A stretch of DNA of 64,000 nucleotides from Sphingomonas sabuli (GTDB taxonomy: Bacteria > Pseudomonadota > Alphaproteobacteria > Sphingomonadales > Sphingomonadaceae), in contig NZ_CP060697.1 in assembly GCF_014352855.1 (NCBI RefSeq), positions 1,116,001-1,180,000 of the forward strand. The letters are read 5' to 3'. Within the stretch, counting starts at the first letter, position 1, and every line of letters begins with the position of its first letter. The notes beneath the pieces were generated by a model, which was given only the letters and a program-made list of their open reading frames with translations, was not told where the DNA came from and ran no database searches. The position numbers and the translations under genes are program-made. Shown here piece after piece: positions 18,869-27,648 of this stretch.

Positions 18869-19924
18869 TTACTTGCTGTGAATCGCGGTGTAGGGCAGCT
18901 GGATGTAATCGAGCGCCCACTTCGCAGCGCCCTTGATGCCGCGTTCGCGGTTAGGGAACAGTAGTTCGCCGACATTAAGGCCGAGGCCGAAGAACAGCCG
19001 CCGGCGCAACGGCTTGCCGGCATCGCGGTCCTCCTGGGTGAAGCCTCGGGCGTAATAGCCGCCGTGCAGTTCGACCAGCCGCAGGGGCGACCGCTTGAAC
19101 CGGTCGAAGCCCGCAAGCTTCAGCGCCATCAGGTAGCGCTGGCCGCTATAGTCGGTGATCGGGCTGCGGACCTTCTTGCCGTCTTTGTCGCAGAACGGCT
19201 TGGGAAAGCAGGACAGGATGCTGTCGAACCCGCCGGACGGCACGTAGAGCAAGCGGAAGTCGAGCTTGTCCTGAAGCCCCGGAATCGACCGGCGGGCAAC
19301 CGACAGCAACGCACCGGCCGTATCCACCGCGAGATCCTCAATCGAAAAGCCGTGCTCGGCGGAAAAACCGTCGAAGACCTCGATGTAGGTCATCAGCCCC
19401 ATCGACAGGATCGCGCCGGTATAGGCCGCGCTTTTGCGGTTGGCCGGGCCGGTCTCGATCCCGTCGGCGAAGAATTCTGCGAGCACATAGCTCGACCAGG
19501 CATGGCCCAGCTTGTCCATGCCCAGGCTGGCCGTGTCGCGGCCGAACAGCCCCTCGTTGTTGAAGCGGAAGCGCGAGCTGCCCCAGTCCCAATTGGCGAA
19601 ACCGGTCGCGGTGATCACCGCCGCCGCGCCGCCTAAGCGCCACGGGATCGACTTGGCCTGCGTCCAGAAAGTGTGCGCCGAATAATCGTCGGCGTCGCCG
19701 ATCACCTCATCGTCGCGGTCGTCGTCATTCGGCAGCGGGGCGTCCGCAGCTTGCCGCTCCTCGACCTGCGCCAGGTCCCAGCTGGCGACCTCGACCGCGG
19801 GCTGCGGAAGGTCGATGGCGACGTCTGCCGGCACGGGGGCAACGGCGGCTTCCACCGGCAAGGCGGCCGGATCGATCGGCTGAGCCGTCTGCAGCAGCAG
19901 GGCCGAATAAAGAAGAGCGCTCAC
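18869..19924 (-). CDS. DUF2279 family protein, putative envelope protein
   Basis: The 351-residue product contains the DUF2279 hallmark GMDKLGHAWSSYVLAEFFADG around residues 135-155 and a following hydrophobic stretch AAYTGAILSMGLMTYIEVFDGFSAEHGFS, ending with SIEDLAVDTAGALL. The family is predicted to be periplasmic or membrane-associated and has no known reaction. The N-terminus (MSALLYSALLLQTAQP) is a weak export-like hydrophobic segment; residues 17-80 are acidic and Pro/Ala-rich. GTG start. It is 31 bp downstream of the UDP-sugar dehydrogenase and upstream of the GT2 gene, suggesting a role in envelope polysaccharide assembly, which is inference only. Confidence 0.78.
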   Translation of the reverse strand: MSALLYSALLLQTAQPIDPAALPVEAAVAPVPADVAIDLPQPAVEVASWDLAQVEERQAADAPLPNDDDRDDEVIGDADDYSAHTFWTQAKSIPWRLGGAAAVITATGFANWDWGSSRFRFNNEGLFGRDTASLGMDKLGHAWSSYVLAEFFADGIETGPANRKSAAYTGAILSMGLMTYIEVFDGFSAEHGFSIEDLAVDTAGALLSVARRSIPGLQDKLDFRLLYVPSGGFDSILSCFPKPFCDKDGKKVRSPITDYSGQRYLMALKLAGFDRFKRSPLRLVELHGGYYARGFTQEDRDAGKPLRRRLFFGLGLNVGELLFPNRERGIKGAAKWALDYIQLPYTAIHSK

Positions 19925-19955
19925 GCCCGCTTTGTATCGCGGGAAATTGGAAAAG

Positions 19956-21239
19956 CTACAGGCTCCAGTAGCTTATGTCGGACCGCAGGCTTGCCGGATC
20001 GACCTGCGAGCGGACATCGACGACGATCCCGCCTTCATCCAGCATCCCGCCCAGCGCCGCCCCGTCGAGCGCCGCGAACTCGCGGTGCGACACCGCCAGC
20101 ACCACCGCCGCAAGGCCGGTCAGCCGATCGAGATCGCACAGCTCCACGCCATAGGCTGCCTTGACGCCCTCCACGTCGGCCACGGGGTCGTGCACCAGCG
20201 GCTGGATCCCGAACGCGCGCAGCTCCTCGTATATGTCGACCACCTTGGAATTGCGGATGTCGGGCACGTTTTCCTTGAACGTGAAGCCAAGGATCGCGAC
20301 CCGCGCCTGGCTGACCGGCTGGTCGCGCTTGGCCAGCAGCTTGACCAGTCGCTGCGCGACATACGCGCCCATGCCGTCGTTGATCCGCCGGCCCGACAGG
20401 ATGACCTGCGGGTGATAGCCCAGCTGTTCCGCCTTGGCGGTCAGATAATAAGGATCGACGCCGATGCAGTGGCCGCCGACCAGGCCCGGATGGAAGGGCA
20501 GGAAATTCCACTTGGTCCCGGCCGCTTCGAGCACTTCGCTGGTGCGGATGCCGGCAAGGTCGCAGATCTTCGAAATCTCGTTCATCAGCGCGATGTTGAC
20601 GTCCCGCTGGGTGTTTTCGATCACCTTGGCCGCTTCCGCGACCCTGATCGACCCGGCGCGGTGGATGCCGGCTTCGATCACCGACCCGTAGATTTCGGCC
20701 AGCCGGTCGAGCGTTGCCGGATCCTGCCCGGCGACGACCTTGACGATCTTTTCGATCGGCCGCGCCTTGTCCCCGGGATTGATCCGTTCCGGACTGTAGC
20801 CAAGCGTGAAATCCGTCCCGCAGCGCAGGCCCGACGAGGCTTCCAGCGCGGGACCGCAAATATCCTCGGTAACGCCCGGATAGACGGTGCTTTCGAACAC
20901 CACCACGGCGCCGCGCTCGAGCACCGGGCCGACCAGTTCGCAGGCGCTCAGGATGGCGCGGAAGTCTGGCCGGCGGGCCTCGTCGATCGGGGTCGGCACG
21001 GTGACGATGAAGATGCTGCAACCGCGCATGCCTGCCGGCTCGGCCGTGAAGTTCAGCCCGTCGGCGGCGAGCTGTTCGCTGTCCACTTCGCGCGTAGAAT
21101 CCACGCCTCCGAGCAAATCCGCGACGCGGCGGGCGCTGATGTCGAAACCGGTGACGTCATACTTGCGCGCCAGCGCGACGGCGAGGGGCAGCCCGACATA
21201 GCCCAGCCCGACGACGGCAATTCGGGTATCCCTGTCCAC
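19956..21239 (-). CDS. UDP-sugar 6-dehydrogenase (UDP-N-acetyl-hexosamine dehydrogenase type)
   Basis: This NAD-dependent dehydrogenase of about 427 residues oxidises C6 of a UDP-sugar to the uronic acid. It has the Rossmann motif IAVVGLGYVGLPLAVALARK, VPTPIDEARRPDF, the STVYPGVTED segment, GYSPERINPGD, and the catalytic-cysteine motif VGGHCIGVDPYYLT. The combination STVYPG, YSPERINPGD and the long C-terminal FTFKENVPDIRNSKV resembles the WbpO/TviB group acting on UDP-GlcNAc or UDP-GalNAc rather than UDP-glucose. The GTG at 21239 has AGGA five bases upstream; a TTG at 21275 is an alternative. It is the first gene of the minus-strand capsule block and provides an acidic sugar. Confidence 0.92.
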   Translation of the reverse strand: MDRDTRIAVVGLGYVGLPLAVALARKYDVTGFDISARRVADLLGGVDSTREVDSEQLAADGLNFTAEPAGMRGCSIFIVTVPTPIDEARRPDFRAILSACELVGPVLERGAVVVFESTVYPGVTEDICGPALEASSGLRCGTDFTLGYSPERINPGDKARPIEKIVKVVAGQDPATLDRLAEIYGSVIEAGIHRAGSIRVAEAAKVIENTQRDVNIALMNEISKICDLAGIRTSEVLEAAGTKWNFLPFHPGLVGGHCIGVDPYYLTAKAEQLGYHPQVILSGRRINDGMGAYVAQRLVKLLAKRDQPVSQARVAILGFTFKENVPDIRNSKVVDIYEELRAFGIQPLVHDPVADVEGVKAAYGVELCDLDRLTGLAAVVLAVSHREFAALDGAALGGMLDEGGIVVDVRSQVDPASLRSDISYWSL

Positions 21240-21337
21240 TTTGGTCCTAACGGTCGCTGACAAGGCTCCAGTCAACTAGAGCCTTTTGCCGGTCTGGCAA
21301 GGCGACGAGGCAAGGACCGCGCGGCCAGGACAAGGGC

Positions 21338-21413
21338 TGGTGGAGCTGAGGGGAATCGAACCCCTGACCTCTGCAGTGCGATTGCAGCGCTCTCCCATCT
21401 GAGCTACAGCCCC
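21338..21413 (-). tRNA. tRNA-Ala (anticodon CGC)
   Basis: Read on the minus strand, the 76-nt sequence folds into a full cloverleaf: 7-bp acceptor stem GGGGCTG/CAGCTCC with one G-U pair, D arm with GCTC/GAGC, anticodon stem CTGCA/TGCAG enclosing loop ATCGCAC (anticodon CGC, U33 present), and T arm AGGGG-TTCGATT-CCCCT. The CCA end is encoded. It lies just upstream of, and in the same direction as, the UDP-sugar dehydrogenase gene. Confidence 0.95.
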
Positions 21414-21434
21414 GCGCCGCCAGCCTGGCCGGAA

Positions 21435-21454
21435 AAACCCGGCTTCCCGGGTTT
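21435..21454. repeat. Perfect inverted repeat (8-bp stem, 4-nt loop) upstream of tRNA-Ala
   Basis: AAACCCGG, loop CTTC, then CCGGGTTT forms a perfect hairpin. On the minus strand the stem is followed by a short T run, as in an intrinsic terminator, but no minus-strand gene lies upstream. It may isolate the tRNA from read-through or be part of its leader. Confidence 0.45.
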
Positions 21455-21643
21455 GGGAGCCGCTCACTTAGCGGCGCTTTGCAGCCCTTGCAATCGCTCA
21501 CCGCACGTCAGGCGCGTCCCGCCGAAAACAGCCGTTTATTACCGGCGAAAACCGGAACGGGCCTCTCCCGCCATTCGTTTTTTCACCGACACGCCCGGAC
21601 TTTCCGTCCGGAGCGGCCAAATTTGAAAAAGGGAGATATATCC

Positions 21644-22555
21644 ATGGCCTACGACCGCTACGACAACGGACGGGAGCGAAGCCAGCGACGCGACGACGAG
21701 GATCGCGGCTTTTTTGAACGCGCGGGTGACGAAATCGCGTCCTGGTTCGGCGATGACGACGCCGAGCGCCGCCGCAATCGCGACGAGCGCATGCACGGCC
21801 GCGACTTCGATCGCGAGCCCAGCCGCGACCGCTACAATTACGGCGGCTGGGGCGACCAGCGCAGCTCGATGCGCGACCGCGACCGCGATTTCGGTCGCGA
21901 GGCTTCGTACGGCCGCAGCCGTGACGAACACCGTGCCCCGCAAGCGAGCGGCTGGAACTCGGGCGACCGCGACTATCGTTCGTCCGCGCCGATCTCGTCG
22001 CGAGATTTCGCCCGCAGCAGTGCCGGCTTCGGCGGTGGCAGTAACGACTGGGACCGCGGCGAATTCCGCTCGACCGGACGGACCGGCTCGCCGCGCGACA
22101 GCGACCGCCATTACCATAGCTGGAAGCAGCGCCAGCTCGACGAGCTTGACCGCGACTACGACCAATATTGCCGCGAACGGCAGGAGCGGTTCGAAAGCGA
22201 TTTCGGCACCTGGCGCAAGGAGCGCATGGGCAAGCGCCAGCATCTGACCGGCATCCGTGAGCATATGGACGTCGTCGGCAACGACGGCGAGCCCCTCGGC
22301 AAGGTCGACAAGGTCCGCGGCGACCGGATCATCCTGACCAAGTCGGATGCGACTGATCATCGCCATCATTCGATCGACTGCTCGATGATCGACACCATCG
22401 ACGGTGACCAGATCAAGCTCGACCGTTCCGCCGAGGACGTGAAGAGCCGCTGGAACAAGGGCGATGACCGTGGTTTCTTCGGCCGTGACGACGATCGGCA
22501 TGAAGATCACGAGTTCAACCTGAACCGCAGCTTCTCGGGTACCTACGAAAGCTAG
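21644..22555 (+). CDS. Arg/Asp-rich protein with C-terminal DUF2171 (PRC-barrel-like) domain
   Basis: The 303-residue protein has two parts. Residues 1-190 are highly charged, rich in Arg, Asp, Gly, Ser and Tyr, with the family-like segment GDEIASWFGDDDAERRRNRD near residues 27-46; this part should be disordered. The C-terminal part (from HMDVVGNDGEPLGKVDKVRG) is a DUF2171 domain of PRC-barrel type, including the HHSIDCSMIDTIDGDQIKL segment. AAAGGGAGA upstream and the ATG at 21644 set the start; an in-frame codon at 21479 only adds unrelated residues. Function is unknown; related sphingomonad proteins are often called stress or envelope proteins, which I cannot confirm. A strong terminator follows. 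Confidence 0.85.
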   Translation: MAYDRYDNGRERSQRRDDEDRGFFERAGDEIASWFGDDDAERRRNRDERMHGRDFDREPSRDRYNYGGWGDQRSSMRDRDRDFGREASYGRSRDEHRAPQASGWNSGDRDYRSSAPISSRDFARSSAGFGGGSNDWDRGEFRSTGRTGSPRDSDRHYHSWKQRQLDELDRDYDQYCRERQERFESDFGTWRKERMGKRQHLTGIREHMDVVGNDGEPLGKVDKVRGDRIILTKSDATDHRHHSIDCSMIDTIDGDQIKLDRSAEDVKSRWNKGDDRGFFGRDDDRHEDHEFNLNRSFSGTYES

Positions 22556-22584
22556 GCGTTCGCTCGCTTGAAGCGAGGGCAAGG

Positions 22585-22614
22585 AAGGCCCGGTGGCGCA
22601 AGCTGCCGGGCCTT
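22585..22614 (+). terminator. Rho-independent terminator after the DUF2171 gene
   Basis: AAGGCCCGG and CCGGGCCTT form a perfect 9-bp stem around a short GC-rich loop, followed by TTCGCTT. It starts 30 bp after the stop codon. Confidence 0.75.
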
Positions 22615-22669
22615 TCGCTTGTCCGTGATGCATTCTATCGCCGACGGACAATTTCAGGAGACAATGACG

Positions 22670-23656
22670 ATGGCCCGCCAATGGCAATTGACTAGCCGGC
22701 CTGACGGAATGCCGACCGCCGAAACCTTCGCGCTTCGCGAAGTCGACCTGCCCGATGTCCGGGACGGCGAAATCCGCGTCCGCAACCTGTGGCTTTCGGT
22801 CGATCCCTACATGCGCGGGCGGATGAACGAGTCCAAATCCTACATCGCCCCCTTTCCGATCGACGGGGCGATGGAGGGCGGCGCCATCGGCGAGGTTCTT
22901 GAGTCAAAGGCCGACGGCTTCGCCAAGGGCGATCTCGTCAGCCACTTCGCCGGCTGGCGCGACGAGGCGGTCATCAGCACGAAGGGCGTCCACAAGCTGC
23001 CCGACATCGGCGCTACGCCGCAGTCCTTCCTCAGCATCCTCGGAATGCCCGGCGCGACCGCATATTTCGGCCTGTTCGACGTCGCTGCGGCCAAGGATGA
23101 CGACATCGTTTTCGTTTCCGCCGCCGCGGGCGCGGTCGGTTCCGCGGTGGTGCAGCTGGCCAAGGCGCGCGGCATGACTGTCATCGGGTCCGCCGGCGGC
23201 GCGGAGAAATGCGACCTGATCCGCTCGCTCGGCGCGGACGAAGCCGTGGATTACAAGGCGGGGTCGATCCTCGGCGGGCTCAAGCAGGCCGCGCCCAAGG
23301 GCATCGACGTCTATTTCGACAATGTCGGCAGCGACCATCTCGACGCTGCCTTCGCCTGCTCCCGGCAATGGGCGCGCTTCGCGCTGTGCGGGATGATCGC
23401 CGGCTACAACAGTCGCGAGCCGGCCCAATTCAAATATATCATCCGCATGATCGCTTCACGCATCACGATGCGCGGCTTCCTTTACGGCGATTACGTCTCG
23501 CGGCTCGACGAATTCTACCGCGAGATGGGCCAGCTGGTCGCCGCCGGAAAGGTCACGGCGCAGGAAACGGTGTTCGAGGGCCTGGAAACGACCCCCGACG
23601 CCTTCCTTGGCCTGTTCAGCGGCGCCAACAGCGGAAAGATGCTCGTCCGCGTCTAG
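22670..23656 (+). CDS. NADP-dependent oxidoreductase, MDR superfamily (CurA-like)
   Basis: This 328-residue zinc-independent medium-chain reductase is of the curcumin/leukotriene B4 reductase type, which reduces activated double bonds of enones with NADPH. Evidence: WLSVDPYMRGRMNESKSY, the family substrate-side motif near residues 42-59; the nucleotide-binding loop VSAAAGAVGSAVVQLAKARG; VYFDNVGSDHLDAA; and the C-terminal GANSGKMLVRV. The ATG at 22670 sits nine bases after AGGAG (22656-22660) and matches the family N-terminus; another ATG at 22664 is only three bases from it. Its stop codon shares a CTAG with the convergent metallopeptidase gene. Confidence 0.93.
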   Translation: MARQWQLTSRPDGMPTAETFALREVDLPDVRDGEIRVRNLWLSVDPYMRGRMNESKSYIAPFPIDGAMEGGAIGEVLESKADGFAKGDLVSHFAGWRDEAVISTKGVHKLPDIGATPQSFLSILGMPGATAYFGLFDVAAAKDDDIVFVSAAAGAVGSAVVQLAKARGMTVIGSAGGAEKCDLIRSLGADEAVDYKAGSILGGLKQAAPKGIDVYFDNVGSDHLDAAFACSRQWARFALCGMIAGYNSREPAQFKYIIRMIASRITMRGFLYGDYVSRLDEFYREMGQLVAAGKVTAQETVFEGLETTPDAFLGLFSGANSGKMLVRV

Positions 23657-24555
23657 CGGTTGAAGTCGCAGGCCGCCGGGTCGCCCGTCTCCAGCCCCTT
23701 GCGCAGCGCCGCCATGCGCTGGGCAGAGGACCCGTGGGTGAAGCTCTCCGGAACCACCCGGCCCTGCGTATTCTGCTGGAGTGTGTCGTCGCCGATCGCC
23801 TCGGCGGCGCGCATGCCTTCCTCGATGTCGCCCGGCTCCAGGATCGGCTGGCCGTCGGCGGTGCGCGCATTCGCGGCCCACACGCCGGCGTAGCAATCGG
23901 CCTGCAGTTCGACCCCGACCTGGATGGCGTTGCCGTCGACCCGCGAAGAACTGGCCTGCGCCCGCTCCGCCTTGTCGAGCGTGCCGGTCAAATTCTGGAC
24001 GTGGTGGCCGACTTCGTGCGCGATGACATAGCCTTGCGCGAAGTCGCCCGGCGCGCCGAACCGGCTGCTCAGCTCGTCGAAGAATTTCGGGTCGATATAG
24101 ATGCGCTGGTCGGTCGGGCAGTAGAATGGCCCCACTGCCGACTGCGCCATGCCGCAGCCGGTCTGGTCGTAGTTGCTGTAAGCGACCATCTTGGGCTCGG
24201 CGTAGGTCGATCCGCTCTTCTGGAACAGCTGGCCCCACACCTGTTCCGTCGAGGCGAGAACCCCGGACAGGACGCGCCGATTTTCCGGGCTCAGCGTCGA
24301 TTGATCGGTTGAGCTTTGTTCGCTGCTTGGGCTGCCGCCGCCGCCGCCGCCGCCGCCGGGAATGATCGACCCGCCGCCAATGCTCTGCAAGGCGCAATAG
24401 CCAAGCAACAGGACAAGCACGCCGATGATGCCGAACCGGCTCATCACCAATGGCAGGAGGCAGCCCAGCATGCCGCCGCCGCCGCCCATGTTGAACCCGC
24501 CGCCCTGGCCGGTCCGGTCGATGAAATTGCCGCTGTCGTCGTCGCCAAGGCGCAT
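23653..24555 (-). CDS. Neutral zinc metallopeptidase, YpfJ family, membrane-anchored
   Basis: The 300-residue protein has a glycine-rich N-terminus, one transmembrane segment (about residues 33-56), a poly-Gly linker encoded by a GCC-type repeat, and a Zn_peptidase domain with HEVGHHVQNL at 180-189 and the later acidic zinc ligand region VELQADCYAGVWA. DFAQGYVIAHEVGHH is diagnostic of the family. The catalytic domain is predicted to lie in the periplasm; substrates are unknown. The final four bases overlap the end of the convergent reductase gene, and it is divergent from bdhA across 96 bp. Confidence 0.92.
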   Translation of the reverse strand: MRLGDDDSGNFIDRTGQGGGFNMGGGGGMLGCLLPLVMSRFGIIGVLVLLLGYCALQSIGGGSIIPGGGGGGGGSPSSEQSSTDQSTLSPENRRVLSGVLASTEQVWGQLFQKSGSTYAEPKMVAYSNYDQTGCGMAQSAVGPFYCPTDQRIYIDPKFFDELSSRFGAPGDFAQGYVIAHEVGHHVQNLTGTLDKAERAQASSSRVDGNAIQVGVELQADCYAGVWAANARTADGQPILEPGDIEEGMRAAEAIGDDTLQQNTQGRVVPESFTHGSSAQRMAALRKGLETGDPAACDFNR

Positions 24556-24651
24556 CGATGTCCTCCCTGTTCACCGCCAAATGCGCGAACTGCCGCAGCA
24601 GTTGCAATGGCGCGTTTGGCAGTCGAGTAGCACATAGCAAAAGGAGACAGC

Positions 24652-25419
24652 ATGATTCTCAACGGCAAAGTGGCGCTGGTAACCGGTTCGACCTCGGGCA
24701 TCGGCCTCGCCATCGCCCGCGCGCTCGCTTCGAAAGGCGCCCGGCTGATGATCAACGGCTTCGGCGACGCGGACGAAATCGCGGCCATCGCCGATGACCT
24801 TGGCGCGATTCACGACGGAGCGGACATGTCGGACCCGGACGCGATCGGCCGAATGCTCGACCGCTGCGCCGCCGAACTCGGCGGGCCGGACATTCTCGTC
24901 AACAATGCCGGGATCCAGCACGTCGCGCCCGTCGACAGCTTCCCGCCGGAAAAATGGGATGCGATCATCGCCATCAACCTGTCGGCGGTGTTCCACACCA
25001 CGCGCCATGCGCTGCCCGAGATGAAGGCGAAGGGCTGGGGCCGGGTCATCAACACCGCCAGCGCGCACAGCCTGGTCGCGAGCCCCAACAAGTCGGCCTA
25101 TGTCGCCGCCAAGCATGGCGTCGCCGGCTTCACCAAGACCGCCGCGCTGGAGACTGCGCGCGACGGCGTCACCGTCAATTGCATCTCGCCCGGCTATGTC
25201 TGGACGCCGCTGGTCGAGAACCAGATTCCCGACACGATGCAGGCGCGCGGCCTGACCCGGGAGCAGGTGATGAACGATGTCCTGCTGGCGGCCCAGCCGA
25301 CCAAGCAGTTCGTCACCCCCGAACAGGTTGCCGCGCTGGCCGTGTTCCTGTGCCGCGACGAAGCGGCGTCGATTACCGGCGCCAACATCAGCATGGACGG
25401 CGGCTGGACGGCGGCTTAG
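24652..25419 (+). CDS. bdhA: D-3-hydroxybutyrate dehydrogenase
   Basis: The 255-residue SDR oxidises D-3-hydroxybutyrate to acetoacetate with NAD, linking polyhydroxybutyrate breakdown to central metabolism. It shows the TGSTSGIG cofactor motif, NNAGIQHVAPVDSFPPEKWD (the QHVAPVDSFP stretch is diagnostic of 3-hydroxybutyrate dehydrogenases), catalytic Ser near 138-140 and Tyr150-x3-Lys154. The C-terminus SMDGGWTAA matches the family. An AAAGGAG lies just before the ATG. The next gene starts 10 bp after its stop. Confidence 0.94.
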   Translation: MILNGKVALVTGSTSGIGLAIARALASKGARLMINGFGDADEIAAIADDLGAIHDGADMSDPDAIGRMLDRCAAELGGPDILVNNAGIQHVAPVDSFPPEKWDAIIAINLSAVFHTTRHALPEMKAKGWGRVINTASAHSLVASPNKSAYVAAKHGVAGFTKTAALETARDGVTVNCISPGYVWTPLVENQIPDTMQARGLTREQVMNDVLLAAQPTKQFVTPEQVAALAVFLCRDEAASITGANISMDGGWTAA

Positions 25420-25429
25420 GCTCGGCGTG

Positions 25430-26050
25430 ATGCGCATTGCCATCCTGTCCCTTTCCCTAGCGCTGGCGGCCTGCTCCGTCGTCCGCCCGCAACCCGGCGT
25501 CATCATCCAGCCGCAGCGCGACTGGCATCGCGTAGTCACGCAGGAAGACCGTGCTCGCCTGCGCGACTGGCGATCCGCCTTTGCCGCGGGCGTCGCTGCG
25601 GCCCGCGCCGATGGCCACGCGGCGGAGGTCGACAAGGAAGGCGTGCTGCTGCAGCCGGACGCGGCGCTTGGCCCGCCGGGCATTCCCAACGGCGACTACC
25701 GCTGCCGCGTGACCAAGCTGGGCGCCAAGAGCGAAGGCCTGCTCAACTATATCGCCTATCCCTATTTCGCTTGCCGGGTGCAGCAGGAGGAGGAGCTGCA
25801 GGGCTTTGCCAAGCGCACCGGATCGCAGCGGCAGGTCGGCCTGATCTTCCCCGGCGACCAGTTGCGCCAGGTGTTCCTCGGCACGCTGATGCTCGGCGAC
25901 GAAGCGCGGCCCATGCAATATGGCCTGGACCGCGAACGCGATGTCGCCGGCTTTGTCGAGCGCATCGGGCCCAATCGCTGGCGGCTGGTCATGCCGTCCC
26001 CGCATTTCGAATCCAAAGTCGACGTGATGGAGCTGGTTCCAGCGTCCTGA
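25430..26050 (+). CDS. DUF4893-like lipoprotein
   Basis: The 206-residue product starts MRIAILSLSLALAACS, a lipoprotein signal with lipobox LAAC, so the mature protein should be lipid-anchored at residue 15. The segment QRDWHRVVTQEDRARLRDWRSAF resembles the opening of DUF4893 proteins found mainly in sphingomonads; the remainder, with GDYRCRVTKLGAK and FPYFACRVQ-like strands, looks like a small beta-rich fold. Function is unknown. A longer open frame begins in bdhA but the lipobox places the start at 25430. It lies between bdhA and the amidohydrolase and may be co-transcribed with both. Confidence 0.75.
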   Translation: MRIAILSLSLALAACSVVRPQPGVIIQPQRDWHRVVTQEDRARLRDWRSAFAAGVAAARADGHAAEVDKEGVLLQPDAALGPPGIPNGDYRCRVTKLGAKSEGLLNYIAYPYFACRVQQEEELQGFAKRTGSQRQVGLIFPGDQLRQVFLGTLMLGDEARPMQYGLDRERDVAGFVERIGPNRWRLVMPSPHFESKVDVMELVPAS

Positions 26051-26067
26051 GCCGAAGGGTTAAGCCG

Positions 26068-27381
26068 ATGAAACTGATGCCTGCCGCCACCGCGTTCGCA
26101 CTGCTCGCCTCAGCCGCGCCGGCCGCCACGGTTCGCGACGCCGTTACCGGCGACATGCCGCAGCTGATGACCCTCTACCGCGACCTCCACGCCAACCCGG
26201 AATTGTCGTTCCAGGAAGTCCGCTCGTCCGCCAAGCTTGCCGCCGAGGCGCGCAAGCTGGGCTTCGAAGTGACCGAAAAGGTCGGCCGGACCGGCGTCGT
26301 CGCGGTGATGAAGAACGGGCCCGGACCGGTGCTGCTGGTGCGCGCCGACATGGACGGCCTGCCGGTCAAGGAGCAGACCGGCCTGCCCTTCGCCTCTGCC
26401 GCGATGGGCAAGCTGCCCGACGGCACCGCCTCGCCGGTGATGCACGCCTGCGGCCACGACACGCACATGACAACCTGGCTAGGCACCGCTCGGCGGCTCG
26501 TGGCGATGAAGGACCAATGGTCGGGCACGCTGGTCATGATCCTGCAGCCGGCCGAGGAGATCGGCGCCGGCGCGGACGCGATGCTCAAGGACAATCTTTA
26601 CAGCCGCTTTCCCAAGCCGACCCACGCTTTGGCCTTCCACGACGCGGCGACGTTGCCGGCCGGCGTAATCGGCATCACCCCCGGCTATGCGCTGGCCAAC
26701 GTCGACAGCGTCGATATCACCATCCACGGGGTTGGCGGCCACGGCGCCTATCCGCACACCACCAAGGACCCGATCGTGCTCGGCGCTCGGATCGTAGAAT
26801 CGCTGCAGACCCTAGTCAGCCGCGAAAACGACCCGCAACAGCCTGCGGTCGTTACCGTCGGCAGCTTCCACGCCGGGTCGAAGCACAACATCATTTCCGA
26901 CCAGGCGAAGCTGCAGCTGACGGTGCGCAGCTACACACCGGAAACCCGCCGGCTGCTGCTGGACGGGATCAAGCGCATCGCCCGCGGCGAGGCCATCGCC
27001 GCCGGTATTCCGGAGAGCAAGATGCCCGAGGTCGGCATTCGCGAAGGCGAATTCACGCCGGCCACCTTCAATACCGAGAAGATGTCGAACCGCGCGCTGG
27101 AATTGTTCAAGGCGGCCTTTGGCGCGGATCGCGTGCGGAAGACGCCCGCGGTGATGGGCGGTGAGGATTTCAGTCGCTTCTGGCTGGCCGACAAGTCGAT
27201 CGAAAGCCTGATCTTCTGGGTCGGCGGGACGCCGCAGGACAAGTGGCAGGCGGCCGGCGGCGATACGCAAAAGCTGCCCTCGCTGCACAGCCCGTTCTGG
27301 GCGCCCAATGCCGAGGCGGTGATTTCGACCGCGACCGAAGCGATGACGCTGGCCGCGCTCGACGTGCTCAAGAAATCCTGA
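26068..27381 (+). CDS. M20D family amidohydrolase (N-acyl amino acid hydrolase type), exported
   Basis: The 437-residue product belongs to the amidohydrolase group that includes hippurate and indole-acetyl-amino-acid hydrolases. It has a cleavable-looking signal (MKLMPAATAFALLASAAPAA), then HANPELSFQE, RADMDGLPVKEQTGLPF, the metal-binding HACGHDTHMTTWLG near residues 130-143, PAEEIGAGADAML, and GVGGHGAYPHTTKDP in the dimerisation domain. The late MGGEDFSRF motif supplies the last metal ligand. The natural substrate is not evident. Its stop is directly adjacent to the stop of the convergent small gene. Confidence 0.92.
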   Translation: MKLMPAATAFALLASAAPAATVRDAVTGDMPQLMTLYRDLHANPELSFQEVRSSAKLAAEARKLGFEVTEKVGRTGVVAVMKNGPGPVLLVRADMDGLPVKEQTGLPFASAAMGKLPDGTASPVMHACGHDTHMTTWLGTARRLVAMKDQWSGTLVMILQPAEEIGAGADAMLKDNLYSRFPKPTHALAFHDAATLPAGVIGITPGYALANVDSVDITIHGVGGHGAYPHTTKDPIVLGARIVESLQTLVSRENDPQQPAVVTVGSFHAGSKHNIISDQAKLQLTVRSYTPETRRLLLDGIKRIARGEAIAAGIPESKMPEVGIREGEFTPATFNTEKMSNRALELFKAAFGADRVRKTPAVMGGEDFSRFWLADKSIESLIFWVGGTPQDKWQAAGGDTQKLPSLHSPFWAPNAEAVISTATEAMTLAALDVLKKS

Positions 27382-27648
27382 TTACTCGGCCGCCCAGGCA
27401 GCGGCCTTTTCGACGATTTCGAGTTCGCGCAGCAGCGCATCGACGCTGCCGGTCAGTTCCGGCAACTCCGTGATCTGATGGCGCGCGCCGCGATAGGCTT
27501 CGACCATCAGGATCGCGTCGATCAGGATCGGCACGACCAGCCCTTCCGGATCGTCCAGCTGAACTAGTCCCTGAAGCTTTTCGAGCGCCTTGCGACGCGC
27601 CTTTTCGGGATCGGACATCACTGCCGCCCGACCAATCATCCAACCCAT
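27382..27648 (-). CDS. Small hypothetical protein (88 aa)
   Basis: I do not recognise this protein. It is mostly helical, acidic at the C-terminus, with a central hydrophobic helix (EGLVVPILIDAILMVEAYRG, about residues 36-55) and no signal peptide. AAGGAG at 27657-27662, eight bases upstream, supports the ATG at 27648 over one at 27618. The gene is convergent with the amidohydrolase with no gap, and divergent from prsK. The good ribosome site and fit between neighbours make it likely to be real. Confidence 0.65.
   Translation of the reverse strand: MGWMIGRAAVMSDPEKARRKALEKLQGLVQLDDPEGLVVPILIDAILMVEAYRGARHQITELPELTGSVDALLRELEIVEKAAAWAAE

Noticed and set aside
19932..21260. Plus-strand open frame of about 440 codons opposite the UDP-sugar dehydrogenase
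   Set aside because: Antisense shadow; the dehydrogenase motifs are on the minus strand.
21338..21413. tRNA-Ala as an integration site for a genomic island
   Set aside because: No integrase, no repeated tRNA 3' end and no change in gene character is visible nearby.
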